Shown here: positions 1 to 11,591 of the stretch, piece by piece | Position numbering within the stretch: the stretch's first letter is position 1 | Layout: every line of letters begins with the position of its first letter | NCBI GenBank assembly: GCA_963573315.1 | Contig: OY752144.1 | Coordinates: 1,606,501-1,670,500, forward strand | Direction of reading: 5' to 3' | Length of the DNA stretch: 64,000 bases | Source of the DNA: Entomortierella parvispora | Lineage: Eukaryota; Mortierellomycota; Mortierellomycetes; Mortierellales; Mortierellaceae | Made by a program: the position numbers and the translations under genes | Notes under the pieces: model-generated | What the model saw: only the letters and a program-made list of their open reading frames with translations | Databases searched by the model: none | Told to the model about the DNA's origin: nothing

Positions 1-1656
1 TGCTTAAATACTTGGGACAGCAGCACAGGCAATTAGCGAGGGGACGCAAGAGCAAGGAGCAAAAGAAAAAAAAAGAACAGACCCTGTTTGAGAACAGAGA
101 TGATGATGCTGCTGCAGCTTGTAGGTTCGTGTGCAGGTGGTCAGTTTCCCCTTTGTGCTTCCTGTCCCCTCTCTAAAACTTGGACACAAACAGGCGCGGA
201 ACTCCTTGTCAACGCTGTCATTCGCCACAACAAAAAAAGGGCAGTGCAATGCATGCATGTACTCACGTCCACTGTTGCTCAAGAAACCAGGCATTGCCGC
301 GGGATGGGGGAAACGCGAAAGGAGGGGGGATGCACTCCCCTCCTCCCCCCCCCCCCCACTTGTCTTTCAGGAACGGATGGGACGTACCCTGGGTCTTGCT
401 TCGGTTTCGTCCACTCTTTGCCCCTGTGGTTTTTTATTCTTTTATTCGACGCTGTGCTACTCCAAACGGTGCAACCCAGTGCGGATGGATCGGCAGAGAA
501 GAATTATTAATAATTGCACAGGAAGATAGTGGCAGCCATCGCATGGCAGTGGCTGACATGTCTTCCGGAGGATAGAGCGTCAGCGTGTTGGAACTTTGAT
601 ACGCTCACGTTGCGTTGCTCGGTCGTTCTTTCGGTCGTTCTTTTGCTTTTACTTTCCGTCGAATCCAACGGTCGTCTGTTGCGCCTTCCCTCGTGCAAAA
701 AAAAAAAAAAAAAAAAATAGAGAAAAATGGGTACAGGGGGGAAGAGGCCCACAGTCTGTGCCTCTACGACATAAGCATGGCGTGGCGCAAAACAAAGGGC
801 AAGGGAGAACAAGCAGAGAGTCTCCTATTCCCATCAGCTCGACTACAACAGCAGTAGCTCTCAGCGGACTTGCTCTGTCTGACCCCTGGAAATGTTTTGG
901 ACACCAAACGTTGGCTACCCAGCATTGGTACGACACACGAATGCCTCCTTCGCTGTACTTGATCCGCACTCGTCATCCTCATCCTGCGGCCCTAAAGGCC
1001 ACATCTCGTTGCTCTTCGAGATCAATTAGCTCAGTCTCTCTCCTGCTCTTGCTCTCGATGGCCCGTTTCGACTTTTCCGGTTCCTTCCTGCTTTGTCCTA
1101 CCCCATCCTATCTGCTGTCGCCTGTCTTTGGCCACAAAAACCACATCAACTCCTACCCACTCCGCACTTGGGTCGATCAGTCTCATCACGTCCGGGTCGT
1201 CCGCTGGACCCTGCGTTTCAGAACAATGGTCAAACAAAAGGGGTTCAGCCCTCGTTTTGATTGTCACGCTCACTTGGGTGTGTGTTTCGTTCGTTACCGC
1301 TATCTTCTTTCGCCTGCCTTGCTCTCTCACTCCCCCGCACCCCCCTTTCCTTGACACGAGCTGCTCTCTTTTTCGCCTCTCGCGCTCACCCTCTTTTCTT
1401 ACTAGTGTATGTGCAGTACTTGTTCTACGGTGGGACATGCAAGAAAACCACACTGTTGCTTTCAAGTCTTTGAATGGCGTCGTTATCTCGGCTTTGTAGA
1501 GTTGCAAGTCCTTGAGTGCACCGTTGTAAAAATCTTTTGAGGGGCTACCTTTTTGCTCTTTTGCGATCGCAATAGTTTCATTGAAAAGACCGATTTGTAT
1601 AGTAAAAAAGATAGAGTCATCCTTCGAATTCGAACTACATCGAAATAGGGGGGGAA
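1..1656. other. Intergenic, no supported gene
   Basis: I see no conserved protein or RNA here. There is a run of about 19 A at 698-716, and the plus strand is pyrimidine-rich with CTCT tracts around 1320-1400. The minus-strand reading frame of the first exon of the TLC gene stays open through its intron and on down to 1031; see the findings. The right part presumably holds the TLC gene's 3' UTR. Confidence 0.5.
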
Positions 1657-3247
1657 TCACGCGCGTGGGCGGCACGCACTCTTGGCGCGTAGCTGAATGG
1701 TGTTGGCTTCCCCACTGCCCGTCAATGACCCAAGTCCGGTCAAATATCCGTCCCCAATTTCGTTCTCTAACGTCATACACTTTTCTGAAAGTAAAGAAGG
1801 TGACATCGACGCCATAGACTGTCCTCGATCCTGTCGTTCTCGAATGGTCTGATCCTGCTCTTTTGACTGATTTTCCTTTTGGCGCTCCAACTCTTCTTGT
1901 TTGGCCTTGCGGGCTCTGAGGGCGCGACGCCTTCGGCCAAGCAGATACTTTCGGAACCAAAAGATATGGACTGCCAAGGCAAGAATGTACACCTGTACTC
2001 CTCCGGAAGGGGTATCGTAGTTGAAGGAGACCTCGTGTAGCATCCCAATGACAAAGACGATTCGAGCAAAAAAGAAGGTCAAAGGGAACCAGAAATCTTC
2101 TCGGAGATTTGGGAACATGTTGCCCAGGGCCAGGAAAATTGTCGACACTAAAAAAAGGGGGGAAGAGGGGAGGGGGAAGGAGGGAGTCCCAGTTGAATAG
2201 CGGACGTGGGCCAATAAACGGGTAAGAACAAAGTACATGTTTTTGCGATATGTGCCCGTGCCCAAAGAGACAAGAGGCACTCAAGAACTTACATTCCAGC
2301 GGTGCACCAGCCACCAAGATCATGCAGAACTGATCTTTTCGGCCAACATGAAGAATGAGACCAGAGAAAAGGACATGGTGCATCCACCCAGATGCTGGGT
2401 CGACCTCTTTGGCATAATGGAGAAGCCCTAGAACCAAATCCCCCAGGCAGTATCCGACAAAGTACCCGCACAAGACGGAATTGAACCAACTGTCCCTCGG
2501 AAATTCCTCCATGGAAAGAAGAAACCGACCCCCGCCTCCCAGAAAATAAGGCCGACTTGCGGAAAAGAGTTGCGTCGGTTGAAGAGGTCTCAAGGAAAAG
2601 ACGGGAAGAGAGATCACCCATCTCATCCAGATTCCTAGAAGACCTTTCCAGGTCTCTGCATCCATGAGCAGAGGAATGAGTTTTTCCTGCACAAGTTTAA
2701 TCGAGTCCTGGAACGATATCCAGCTGTCGGATGTCTTCAAAGACATTACGGTACTGACGAACTCTATCGCCGATACCGCATTTTGGTCATCACTGCCTCT
2801 TCGGAACTGAAGAATCCACTCGTTTAGGTTTGGGGTCCAGTAAGAGAACAAGGTAGCCTCAGGTCCAGCGAGCTTATCCCAGCCCAGAAACGAATAGAAC
2901 GTAGGCCGAAGGTACCCCAATTGGCAAATTCCTATGATGATTATAACGACTGCGCTGAAAAAGGTCAAAGTCCAGCCGAGCCTTTTTCTGTGCTTTGCAA
3001 GGTCCGGAAACATGAACCAGGCCGAGTACAAAAGCACAGGCTGGAGGAAAAATGAGACGACAACGGTCCTGAAAAAGAGAACATTTGTTGGAGTCAGCTC
3101 AATCCCGAGAATAGAACCAACGGGTGCTTTCGGAGAGAACGACAATGGCTGGTCCAAGTCGCAGGGATATTCGGCGGCGAGATCTGACATGGCTTGGAGC
3201 ATGCCCTGGATGGTATCACTTGGGAGAACAGTATTCTCTGCGATCAT
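1657..3247 (-). CDS. TLC-domain (TRAM/LAG1/CLN8) membrane protein
   Basis: Two exons, 3247-2293 and 2147-1657, joined in phase 1 (GTAAGT donor, TTTTAG acceptor), give 481 aa. The protein has several hydrophobic segments (about 54-79, 88-112 and more after 240) and a stretch with H-Y-A-K-E-V and H-E-V-S-F motifs typical of TLC proteins of the TMEM56/TLCD type. The C-tail is basic (RRRRALRARK) and then rich in Q, E and S. TLC proteins sit in ER or plasma membrane and act in lipid synthesis, trafficking or sensing; the motifs do not make this a clear ceramide synthase, so no reaction is assigned. The start at 3247 is the first ATG after a clean promoter-like region; an in-frame ATG at 3349 would add 34 residues. 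It is divergent from the GT15 gene. Confidence 0.75.
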
Positions 3248-3663
3248 GGATGTTGGATGGGAGAGCGTGGGGCGAGTCGGTTTTGTGGGAAGAAAAAAGT
3301 TGTAGAGGAAAAGAAAGGGTGTTCTTCTATTCAAGGGGCAAACAGACATGCGAGTGCGACGAAGGGGCAAACGCAATGAACGCGATGGGTAGCGGCCGGC
3401 GTGGCTCGTGCGATGTGCGATGTGCGATTGGGCGGTCGGGCCCTTAAGCTGCTAGGGGGTGGAAGGATGCCCCTTCATCTTGCGTGCTTTGTTTGCTCCC
3501 ACTCCTTCTTTCAGAGCTCACCACCTTCCACCAACATTCCTGACTGAGGAGAGAAGCGCCCAGTCGCACTATTTCAATTTTCACCCCTCTCGCCTTCAAC
3601 AAAAGCCGCTGCTGGATCCAAGGACACAGGGATCACAAGTCAGTTCTTTCTCGACCACACACC
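3248..3663. promoter_or_regulatory. Divergent promoter region TLC / GT15
   Basis: This 416-bp gap between the ATG of the TLC gene (minus) and the ATG of the mannosyltransferase gene (plus) must hold both promoters. No specific motif is claimed. Confidence 0.5.
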
Positions 3664-5491
3664 ATGATCAGGGCTCCAAGTCGGTATGCGAGAATCATTC
3701 GAGTTTTCGTTCCATTTGCTGCCTTTTGTGGCTTGGGATATCTCTTCCTGATCACCTTTGCCCCGCGGCACTTTGGACCAGAGGCCAAACACACTCTTGC
3801 ACAGGGTAAAGTTCATACCGTCTCAGAGCCTCCTGTGCTTTCTTCAGAACATCATCGAGAGGTCCACCTACCGGATTCGGCAGCGGTGATACTCGACCAA
3901 AACGCTCCTCCTCTTCACCTTTCACAGGAAGACCAGACAGGAGAGCTGGAAAAACGTGAGCCTCCGGATGTCAATGGGATCGAGAATTGGGGGGAAGTAG
4001 ACCTGTCTCCTCTATCTTTCAGCGACGACCACCGGGAAGAAAGCAGGCTCTCGCCACAACCCCCTCAACAACTTCAATTGCACGAAAATGAGAAGAAGGA
4101 AGAGTTGCAGACTCAGGAACCAATCTATGAAGTTATCAAAGCCAACGGCGTCCTCGTAATGCTGATCAATGAAAATCAGCTCCAAGAAGCTCGAGAGACG
4201 ATCCGACAAATGGAGGACCGTTTCAATCGGGGACGGAACTACCCTTGGATTGTCTTTACCGGTGTTCCTCTGCGAGATCAGTCCAAAGACTTGCTTTCAC
4301 CACTTACAAAGGGAACCATGACCTTTGCCCCCATCGACAAGGATCAATGGCGACTTCCAAAGTGGGTCGAGATGTCCAAGGTCATCCAGTACGACTTTGA
4401 GATGATGTTGAAGAAGGCCGTCAATAGGACAACCATGCCCATCCGATATCAATGGAGATTCATGAGTGGCTTCTTGGCCAAACACGAACTGCTGGATCCG
4501 TTTGATTTTTTTTGGAGGGTGGACCCAGGCGTAAATATTTTTTGCGATATACAAGAAGACCCAATGTTGGCCATGACAAAAAGCGGCCAAAAGTTTGGTA
4601 AGCTTCACCTCTGGGTGTTATCTCTGAGGACAATCCTCTTGAAGCAATTACCATCTCTAAACTCTGTTCTTATACGACTCTCTCACATGTGTAACTAGCA
4701 TGGTCATCAACTACAACAGTGTATGGAGCAGGCGTTCCAAGCGCACTAGCGATCATTCAAAATTTTAAAAAGGAGCACCCACAGTCGATCCCAACATCAA
4801 ACGACGAACCATTCATTATCAGGGAATCAGGAGACGAGTTGTAAGGGAACTTTGGTTTCGATAAAGAGGGTATAATCAACCAGGGCTAACATATATTTCC
4901 CAACCTGCTGTTAGTACGACGTGCTCTTACGCTGTGGAAAATTCAATCAGTCGCACTGACTTTTTCCGTTCACAGGCATATCAAACACTCTTTGACTCCA
5001 TTGATAAGGCGGGCCTGTTCTTTTACGAGAAATGGTCCGATGCAACCGTCATGACTATCGCACTGGCGCTGCTCGCCACTCGTGCCGATACCCTGTATCT
5101 AAAACAGTTGGGATGGAGTCTGAACAAACTCTCGTACTGCCCTCGGATGCCAGAGTACAATCAACACTGTCACTGTGACCCATCGGCGTTAGCTTCGCCT
5201 ATTCATGTCAGCTGTACTCCGTTTTGGATGGGCATAACAAAGAGCCCTCGGCGTGTCGAGAGGCTGCAATGTCGAGCGGACGGAAAGTGTAAATTATTCA
5301 TTGGTGGAGATCCCTTATCCGCCAATGCAGGACAGGGGCTAAAGTCAGGGGTCTCAAACATTGGCTTTGCCATAGACGGTACTGACAATGCTGGATTTGA
5401 TGATGATGAAGAGGACGATGAGGAGGTAATGCCCAGTATCAAGCCCACACCTCGGCCTGAAATTGTTTTAGAGGGTATTGAGGTCGTTTAG
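3664..5491 (+). CDS. GT15 alpha-1,2-mannosyltransferase (KRE2/KTR/MNT1 family)
   Basis: Exons 3664-4597, 4699-4840 and 4915-5491 give 550 aa. The product is a type II Golgi membrane protein: short cytosolic tail, one membrane anchor (about 12-30), a stem of about 120 residues, then the GT15 catalytic domain. The family transfers mannose from GDP-mannose in alpha-1,2 linkage to N- and O-glycans, using Mn2+. Visible family signatures are the NYPWIVF-G-P block, the F-W-R-V-D-P-G-V motif with C-D shortly after (about 280-295), and F-F-R-S-Q-A-Y-Q followed by the F-F-Y-E-K-W-S-D-A block. The splice at 4840/4915 restores the T-T-C-S-Y strand. The C-tail carries an acidic DDDEEDDEE patch not typical of yeast members. 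It ends 228 bp from the convergent monooxygenase gene. Several KTR paralogs exist in fungi, so no specific symbol is given. Confidence 0.9.
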
Positions 5492-5718
5492 GTCTCGGTT
5501 CTCAAACAACAGTAGTGAAAGGAACTTGAATAGTGTATCAAAGACGATCCGCCATAACGCTCTTGGATAATGCTCTCTTCATCGGTGAAGAGTGGTATTA
5601 TATTATGACTTGGTAAATACTGATGAGAGGAGTGGATGCATTTTCGTGATGCCTCAGCAACGAATGAAGAGGTGCTTATGTAGAAAGAGAGGGAGGTAGA
5701 GCCTAAAAACGAGAATGA

Positions 5719-7746
5719 TTAGACGACAACCGTCGTATTTTCGGATACTTCAGCGACCACTTCGGCTGCAGTCTCAGCCTTGGGGGAAGTGGATGCGGTA
5801 GAAGCCTGAGGATTGTAGCGCTTGCAAGGTTTTTGAGGCAAGACGGGGAGACTGCCGGGGTTAGGTGCCTGAGGTAAGTACATGACCTGAGGGCGGTACT
5901 CGCACATCTTGAGATAGCCTTTGCTCTGGAGCCAGAGGGGCAAGTTGTAAACAATCTTGCGCATCTGACGCTCCAAAAACTTTTGACCAAACATGAGCTT
6001 GCCCATAGTTGCACTGCGTTCCATAGAAAACTTGACGTGAGACTCGCGTTGAGCTTTAAAATCCTTGAAAGCTGCACGGATATTCTTGTAACTAGGTTCA
6101 TACATATCATAGAGGCAATTGGCCAAAATGACTGCATCCTGCATCGCACTCATCGCGCCTATCAGTAGAAAATGGAGATAAGTTTCGAAACATGCCAGAT
6201 GTGTCTATGTCGCTGTAAATCCTTGGAGCCTCACCTTGTCCACCAGCAGGAAGATACTGTGCGAAGAAGATAGACAACATTAGGATAGAGGGTGTAAGTA
6301 TGAGGCTTTGAGGAAGTTCGTTTAAATTCGGAGAAAATTGACCAATATTGCAACAAGTTGCCTCAATGGCTACATCTTACCTTGTGAATAGCTGAAGCAT
6401 TCGGATAATGTCAAAGGTACGAAAGAGAGGGTTTAGATGCGATATAACTTTTTTTAAATTTTCTCTCGAGTCTTCCACTGCTAACTTACCATCTCCGATC
6501 AATACGGTACGTCCCCCGTGCCAAGTTTCGAACAGTTTCTCTTCCAAAAAGACCTTGGAGATGTTGTCACGGTCGGTAGCATCAATCAACTCGCCGAGGA
6601 CGCCTCCAAGGGGGTTGGAGAAGTCGTAAACTTCCTTGATCATCTCTTGGTTTCGATCTGCATCCCAAGATGAGCTGCGCTGCATTTGATCTTTGACTTC
6701 CTCTGATTGACCGATCTGCAGGAAGACAGCCCAACAGATGACGTTGTTCGGGACGGTAATAACATACCAAGAGTGAGGCTTGTCCTTGCCCAAAACCTGC
6801 AAGAAGTGCGACTCCTTGTCTTTGAGCATTGGGTACTTTTCAGGATCCAAAGGTTCGGTTGTGCCCAAAAGACACGAGTACGCGACATCCAAGCCCTGCG
6901 CGTCAGATCTGGGCAACTTGTTTTCCTTTGAGAGCATCTCGTACAAATTCGCCCTAACGGCGCTATAGGCGCCATCTGAACACGTGCGTTAGCTAGATGG
7001 ATATAGCAACGATGTCCAAGTTGGACATTCTTTGAAAATGGTGTCAGCATGCCGACACGACTACGATACCTGCACCGATGAGGATTTCACCATGGTGAAC
7101 ACCTCCATCCTGAGTGCGGATTAGAACGCCGTCTTCACTCTGCGTCATAGACAGAACGCGCTTCTTCAGATGCACGTTTTGAGGAGGAATCTTGGAAAGC
7201 ATGAGGTCATAAAGGGCAGCCCGAGCAAAGCAGATGACTTCGTATCCACTCCTGCGAGGTAAACAAAGAGCCATCATCAGTGTTCAGTTACACAGGATTC
7301 CCGTGGCATTTGTCAGACATGCATGCACAAAGAGGGAGAAAGAGCCGTACTTCGCCTTGTACTCGAGGAACGAAAAGGCTCCGATCTTGTTTCCATCCTC
7401 TTTCAGCATCTCGATCGACTTGCATGGGTACGCCAACGCCATGACTTCCTCCAGCATGCCGAGTTGCTCGAATACAGGAAGGATGTTGGCCGCGAGCGAC
7501 AAAGCGGCGCCTGAAATGCAGTGGACCGATTAGCATGAGGGAAGAGGCTGTTGGTCATTGGCAATGGCATACAACGCTTAGTCTGTGGTTACCAAGGGGC
7601 TTGATCTTCTCGGCTTTTTCAAAGAGCTCGAACGAGATGCCAGCTTTGTCAAGGAGGATGGCCATGAGGAGACCACCGAGGCCAGCGCCCACGATCAAGA
7701 CATGGAATTTACGTGGGGGATCAACGGTATCAGAGGCAGAGGACAT
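5719..7746 (-). CDS. FAD-dependent monooxygenase (PHBH-fold)
   Basis: Seven exons (7746-7593, 7510-7351, 7251-7070, 6975-6490, 6391-6381, 6256-6235, 6158-5719) give 484 aa. The Rossmann motif G-A-G-L-G-G lies at residues 20-25, the G-A-D-G-A-Y-S-A-V-R NADPH/FAD motif at about 163-172, and G-D-A-I-H-K-Y-L-P-A-G-G-Q-G-A at about 326-340 (the GD motif that binds FAD ribityl). Two exons inside this GD motif are only 11 and 22 nt, and both are needed to rebuild it. The family hydroxylates aromatic or other small substrates with NAD(P)H and O2; the substrate here is unknown. The A-I-H-K sequence replaces the more usual A-C-H-K or A-A-H-x. The C-tail is A/T/E/V-rich. It is divergent from the F-box gene across 856 bp. 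Confidence 0.88.
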
Positions 7747-8602
7747 TTTTCAATAAGGGAAATTTTGTTTAGAAGGGTAGAGTGAAGAGTGGAGAGTGAA
7801 AGGATGGGAGATGGAGATGAAGAGAGGATGTAAAAGAGGATGAGCGAATGAATGACCGAATCAGATGGGAAACGGGGGAAGGGACAGGAGCGCTAAAGGA
7901 CGAGAGCATTGGATTGTTGCGGGCACTCGATCGAGATTGAGATAGGGAGAGAGACTCAGTCCTCTCTCCCGACTTCTTTTCCTGCTGGAGGGCATGGGTG
8001 AGCTGCAACAAGGCGCGCAAGATGAGAGCCATGCGACGGACATGGTCAGCCAACGTTCAGGCTCAGCTGAAAAGAACAACCGATATTAATGAAGCTAATC
8101 CCCCCCGCTGCTGGACACGAAGCGTGGCATCCCCCGTCGTACGACCATGGGAGCCTCCCCTGACATTCCACGGAAGAACAGGATAAGCACCCGTCGCACG
8201 TCACCCCTGTTCCCAGTCCTGTTGTCCGACCTTTTCTCCTAGGAGACCAGTTCTCTGAACGGACAGCACGGACATCATTTCGAGGAAGGGATGGCACCGC
8301 CACAACGGAATAAGAATACAAAAGATCCGCCTGGGCACCTCTTGGCATGGCTTGGCGCTGTAGGCGGTGCGACGGGAGAGAAGGGAGCGACCAAGCAAAG
8401 AGGCAACCCGGTGCTGAGAACATGATTAGACTGCAGTTGGCCACGTTGTTTTTTTGCCAGACAGGGCGCCAAGGAACGATGCAAATGACGAGATGTGAAT
8501 TGCATCATGCATCCGAGGAATCGCTTTTATTGCATTATTTTTTTTTGCTTCTCTTGGTGCCACACCCCCTTCCACCAGCAAACCGAGGTCTAAGAAACAA
8601 CA
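7747..8602. promoter_or_regulatory. Divergent intergenic region monooxygenase / F-box
   Basis: An 856-bp gap between two divergent start codons. I see no conserved ORF; the left part is purine-rich on the plus strand. It should hold both promoters. Confidence 0.4.
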
Positions 8603-10423
8603 ATGGAACAGGCCGTTGTTCTGCCCGAGATCATTGCCCACATCGGCAAATACCTCAACAGGAATTCGCTTGCTATCGGCTGCCGCGTCAGCCGCCGCTG
8701 GTTCGCATCGCTGCATCTCCAGCTCTGGTCCGACCTCAAACTGGATTGCAGTGCCTCCTCAAATCGGCGACCCTCGGCGGACCAAGTCCAGAGGCACCTC
8801 CAGTTGATCCGACATCTCGAGCTCAGTGCCATGTCTTCAAGCGAGTTTGCTCTCTTTCAAGGTGCGCGTCATCTCCGGACCCTGATCTATGACAACATGT
8901 GGGAGCAGTTCCAGACCATAGATCCTTCAGATTTCCAAACCACCTCAGGACCCTGGTCCACTCTCTCCAACCTGGTCATCCATAGCGGCCCAACTCTGAA
9001 AGACCTCTCCATTTTGACCAAACAAAGCGAGCCCCGAATCGACAGAGACTTGGATTCTCTTATCGAGGATCCAAGAGCACCCAGGCCGTTCTGGAGAACT
9101 ACAGCTGATCACTGTTCTGGAATTGAGCGACTTGTTCTACGCTATGTCACCATTCACGAAGAGGATGCACCTGCATTCTGGACATTGTGTTCCCGCCAGC
9201 TGAGACGACTGCATCTGGCCAAGGTTCGCCTTCCATCTCTCGCTCCGGTCCAGGCTACTTTGGACGACATTAGTGATGTAGACACCGAAGATCTGTTAGA
9301 ACGTCAGTACCCGAGGATGGACAAGATCGAAGAAATGACATTTTATGGAGTTCAGAGGCTCTCTCCTCGGAAACAGGTCCAACTTTGGCAACGCTGCCCC
9401 AACCTCCAGACCCTGGTCTGGGATGACACCCATCGCAGAGACAGGGCAAAGTTCGCGGCCGAGGCTTTTGCAGAAGCCCTTGCAGAGTCGAGTTGGCCCC
9501 ATCTGGACAACCTCTCGATTTTCTGTGAATGGCTGAATGCGAGCCAGGTGGCTGCGGTTTTGAACGCAACTAGGATTTTGCGGTTCTTGCGACTTTCGCC
9601 AGTCCAATTTGATTTAGAGGCGTTCAAGGCTTTGAATCGACCGCATTATACAGAAAGAATGGAGCACCTAGTACTCACCTCGCCCGATGCCTTGGATCAC
9701 TTTCAGACCCTGACCATCCTGGAAACATTCAAGTTCTTGAAGAAGTTCCGTGGAGGGCGCCTTTGTCTAAATTTGGTCAACTTGAATGACTCCATTGTCG
9801 CTCTGAGAGATCATGCCTGGGCGTGCAAGGATCTTGAGAGACTCTCGATTGATATTTGTGAAGAGGTTCCTCCCGACGGGGATCCACAAATCGATTCATC
9901 GATGGGCGAGGAGAATGAACAAAATGGTCGCCCCGCTGGTTCTACGTGGATACAGTCAACTCCAGTCAAGGAGCTTAGTCCAGAGAGCCGGATTCACATT
10001 CAAAAAATCCTTCTCGAGCAGCTCGCAAACCTACATCAGCTGCAGGAGGTCGAACTCCACCCTATCAAAGACTGGGAGCGAGCTCCACGAAGACGTCGAA
10101 CTTCATTACTCCAGCCCGACGTCTTGCCGTATCGACGCGCTAGTCCTTTGATGCTGTGCTTCGATGCTTTAACCCGGAGCAAAAGTGAGCATGACTCGCA
10201 ATACATTCAGCCTCCAACTGGGGGCGTGGCGTTTCTTAAGAGTTGGAAGAAGTTGCGTATTCTACGATTTCAAGGACAACAAGATCTTGGGGAGGCTGAG
10301 ATCCAGTGGATGAAGGACAATTGGCCATTGATCTGGATAGTCGAAGGGCCTTTGCATTCAAGCAGGGCCCATCACGAGAAGTTGGTCGAGTACATGGAAG
10401 CAAGAGGAATACTAAGATACTGA
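8603..10423 (+). CDS. F-box / leucine-rich-repeat-like protein
   Basis: A single uninterrupted exon of 606 aa from the ATG at 8603. Residues about 5-45 read as an F-box (L-P-E-I-I-A-H-I-G-K-Y-L, then C-R-V-S-R-R-W and L-W-S-D-L). The rest has spaced leucine strands such as L-R-R-L-H-L-A-K-V-R-L and L-R-F-L-R-L-S typical of the irregular LRR tails of fungal F-box proteins. Such proteins are substrate receptors of SCF ubiquitin ligases, binding Skp1 through the F-box; the target cannot be told. The gene is convergent with pirin A, 82 bp between stops. F-box/LRR families are large in early-diverging fungi, and the lack of introns contrasts with the neighbours. Confidence 0.8.
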   Translation: MEQAVVLPEIIAHIGKYLNRNSLAIGCRVSRRWFASLHLQLWSDLKLDCSASSNRRPSADQVQRHLQLIRHLELSAMSSSEFALFQGARHLRTLIYDNMWEQFQTIDPSDFQTTSGPWSTLSNLVIHSGPTLKDLSILTKQSEPRIDRDLDSLIEDPRAPRPFWRTTADHCSGIERLVLRYVTIHEEDAPAFWTLCSRQLRRLHLAKVRLPSLAPVQATLDDISDVDTEDLLERQYPRMDKIEEMTFYGVQRLSPRKQVQLWQRCPNLQTLVWDDTHRRDRAKFAAEAFAEALAESSWPHLDNLSIFCEWLNASQVAAVLNATRILRFLRLSPVQFDLEAFKALNRPHYTERMEHLVLTSPDALDHFQTLTILETFKFLKKFRGGRLCLNLVNLNDSIVALRDHAWACKDLERLSIDICEEVPPDGDPQIDSSMGEENEQNGRPAGSTWIQSTPVKELSPESRIHIQKILLEQLANLHQLQEVELHPIKDWERAPRRRRTSLLQPDVLPYRRASPLMLCFDALTRSKSEHDSQYIQPPTGGVAFLKSWKKLRILRFQGQQDLGEAEIQWMKDNWPLIWIVEGPLHSSRAHHEKLVEYMEARGILRY

Positions 10424-10505
10424 GCTTGTTTTCACTATGTACAGACTTTCTTTTTTCATTGATAACATAAACATGAGCAAGTTGATTAAGAAAAGGGAGA
10501 CTCAT

Positions 10506-11378
10506 TTACGCGATTGTTGAGCTCCAGTCCCTGGCACGTTCGAATCCATTGGTACCAGAGTGGTAGTCGCGAATGGTGCCATATATCTCTTCCTTGGTGT
10601 TCATGACAAATGGACCGTGTTGAACAATTGGCTCTCGGAGAGGTTCGCCTGCAATCAACACAAAGTGCGCACTGTCGTCCTTGGTCGTGATCTTGACAGT
10701 CTCGGCACCATCTTCAGAGAATGTGAGAGTATGATGAGCCTCGCCCTTGAAGGCGTCGTCGCCCACAAAGATTGTTCCTTTGAGTGTGTAGATGAATCCT
10801 GTAAAAGAGGCAGGGATCGTCTGGACCACGGTCTTGTTGTTGTCCATCTTGATGTCCAAATACATGGTCGGTGTGCGGGTGTAGACTTGACTCGAGACAC
10901 CGTGTGACTCTCCAGCAATGACCTTGATCTCGACGCCTTCTTCTGGTCGTGCCCTCTTGACCTCCTTGTCAAGGAGCTCTTGGTATTGTGGTTCGCACAT
11001 CTTGTGCTCCTTTGGCAGGTTGATCCAGAGCTGGAGTCCATGTGCTCGTGTGTTGGATTTGACTGGCATCTCGGAATGAACGATACCACGACCAGCCGTC
11101 ATCCATTGCAAGTCTCCTGGTCCAATGGTTCCCTTGTGGCCTGCAAAGTCTTCGTGTTGGAATTGACCTTCAAGCATGTAGGTCACGGTCTCAAAGCCAC
11201 GGTGGGGATGATCGGGAAAGCCGCCGTTCTTGTCGACATTGAACTCGTCGAGCATCAAGAACGGATCGTGGTTTCGAAGTTCGGGACGACCGATGGATCG
11301 CCGGACACGTGCGCCGACGCCCTCAGCCTGTTCACGCGAGAGCACGGCTTGAGTGATGGATCTTGAAGCGACAGCCAT
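10506..11378 (-). CDS. Pirin-family cupin protein, copy A
   Basis: Single exon, 290 aa. The N-terminal cupin carries the pirin signature H-P-H-R-G-F-E-T-V-T-Y, with metal ligands in H-P-H-R-G, the following H-x-D and H-S-E-M (about 55-105). The second cupin lies at about 170-280. Pirins are Fe-binding nuclear or cytosolic proteins; some have quercetin dioxygenase activity and others act as transcription cofactors or stress proteins. The ATG at 11378 gives MAVASRSITQAVLS, matching copy B. It is 99.5 percent identical at DNA level to copy B over 1073 bp in inverted orientation, differing in only two residues (Leu/Met and Ala/Thr). Copy C at 40.0 kb is more diverged. Confidence 0.92.
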   Translation of the reverse strand: MAVASRSITQAVLSREQAEGVGARVRRSIGRPELRNHDPFLMLDEFNVDKNGGFPDHPHRGFETVTYMLEGQFQHEDFAGHKGTIGPGDLQWMTAGRGIVHSEMPVKSNTRAHGLQLWINLPKEHKMCEPQYQELLDKEVKRARPEEGVEIKVIAGESHGVSSQVYTRTPTMYLDIKMDNNKTVVQTIPASFTGFIYTLKGTIFVGDDAFKGEAHHTLTFSEDGAETVKITTKDDSAHFVLIAGEPLREPIVQHGPFVMNTKEEIYGTIRDYHSGTNGFERARDWSSTIA

Positions 11379-11591
11379 ATCGAGAGGTGTGTTGCAAGGC
11401 TCGAGTGGTTCAAAGAAAGTCGCGTCTTATACTTTTTCTTTCCTTTGTCGATCATGTCAGCAAAATGCACTTCGCCCAACGAGTGACAAATTTTGAAGAA
11501 AGGTTGCTAAGCCACATTTGTCACCAATCGGATATCTGAATAGGAAATGTGGCTTATTAGCCATCTACCATTGTATGATTTGTAAACAAAC
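10519..11591 (-). repeat. Inverted duplication arm A (pirin gene plus 5' flank)
   Basis: These 1073 bp match 21494-22566 in opposite orientation without an indel. By direct reading I find five mismatches, at 10859, 10746, 10740, 10739 and 10737. The match begins abruptly at a GTTTGTTTACA sequence 213 bp upstream of the ATG and stops at a GAGCTC in the fourth- and fifth-last codons. The arms are separated by 9902 bp. Confidence 0.95.

Noticed and set aside
1031-1656. Treating the downstream part of the long minus-strand frame as extra exons of the TLC protein
   Set aside because: The spliced model with the stop at 1657 completes the membrane domain and restores the frame; no acceptor/donor pair supports adding more. 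Kept as a finding only.
10980-11366. 128-aa plus-strand frame inside pirin A, mirrored in pirin B at 21719-22105
   Set aside because: Conserved only because the two pirin copies are identical; antisense shadow of the cupin coding frame.
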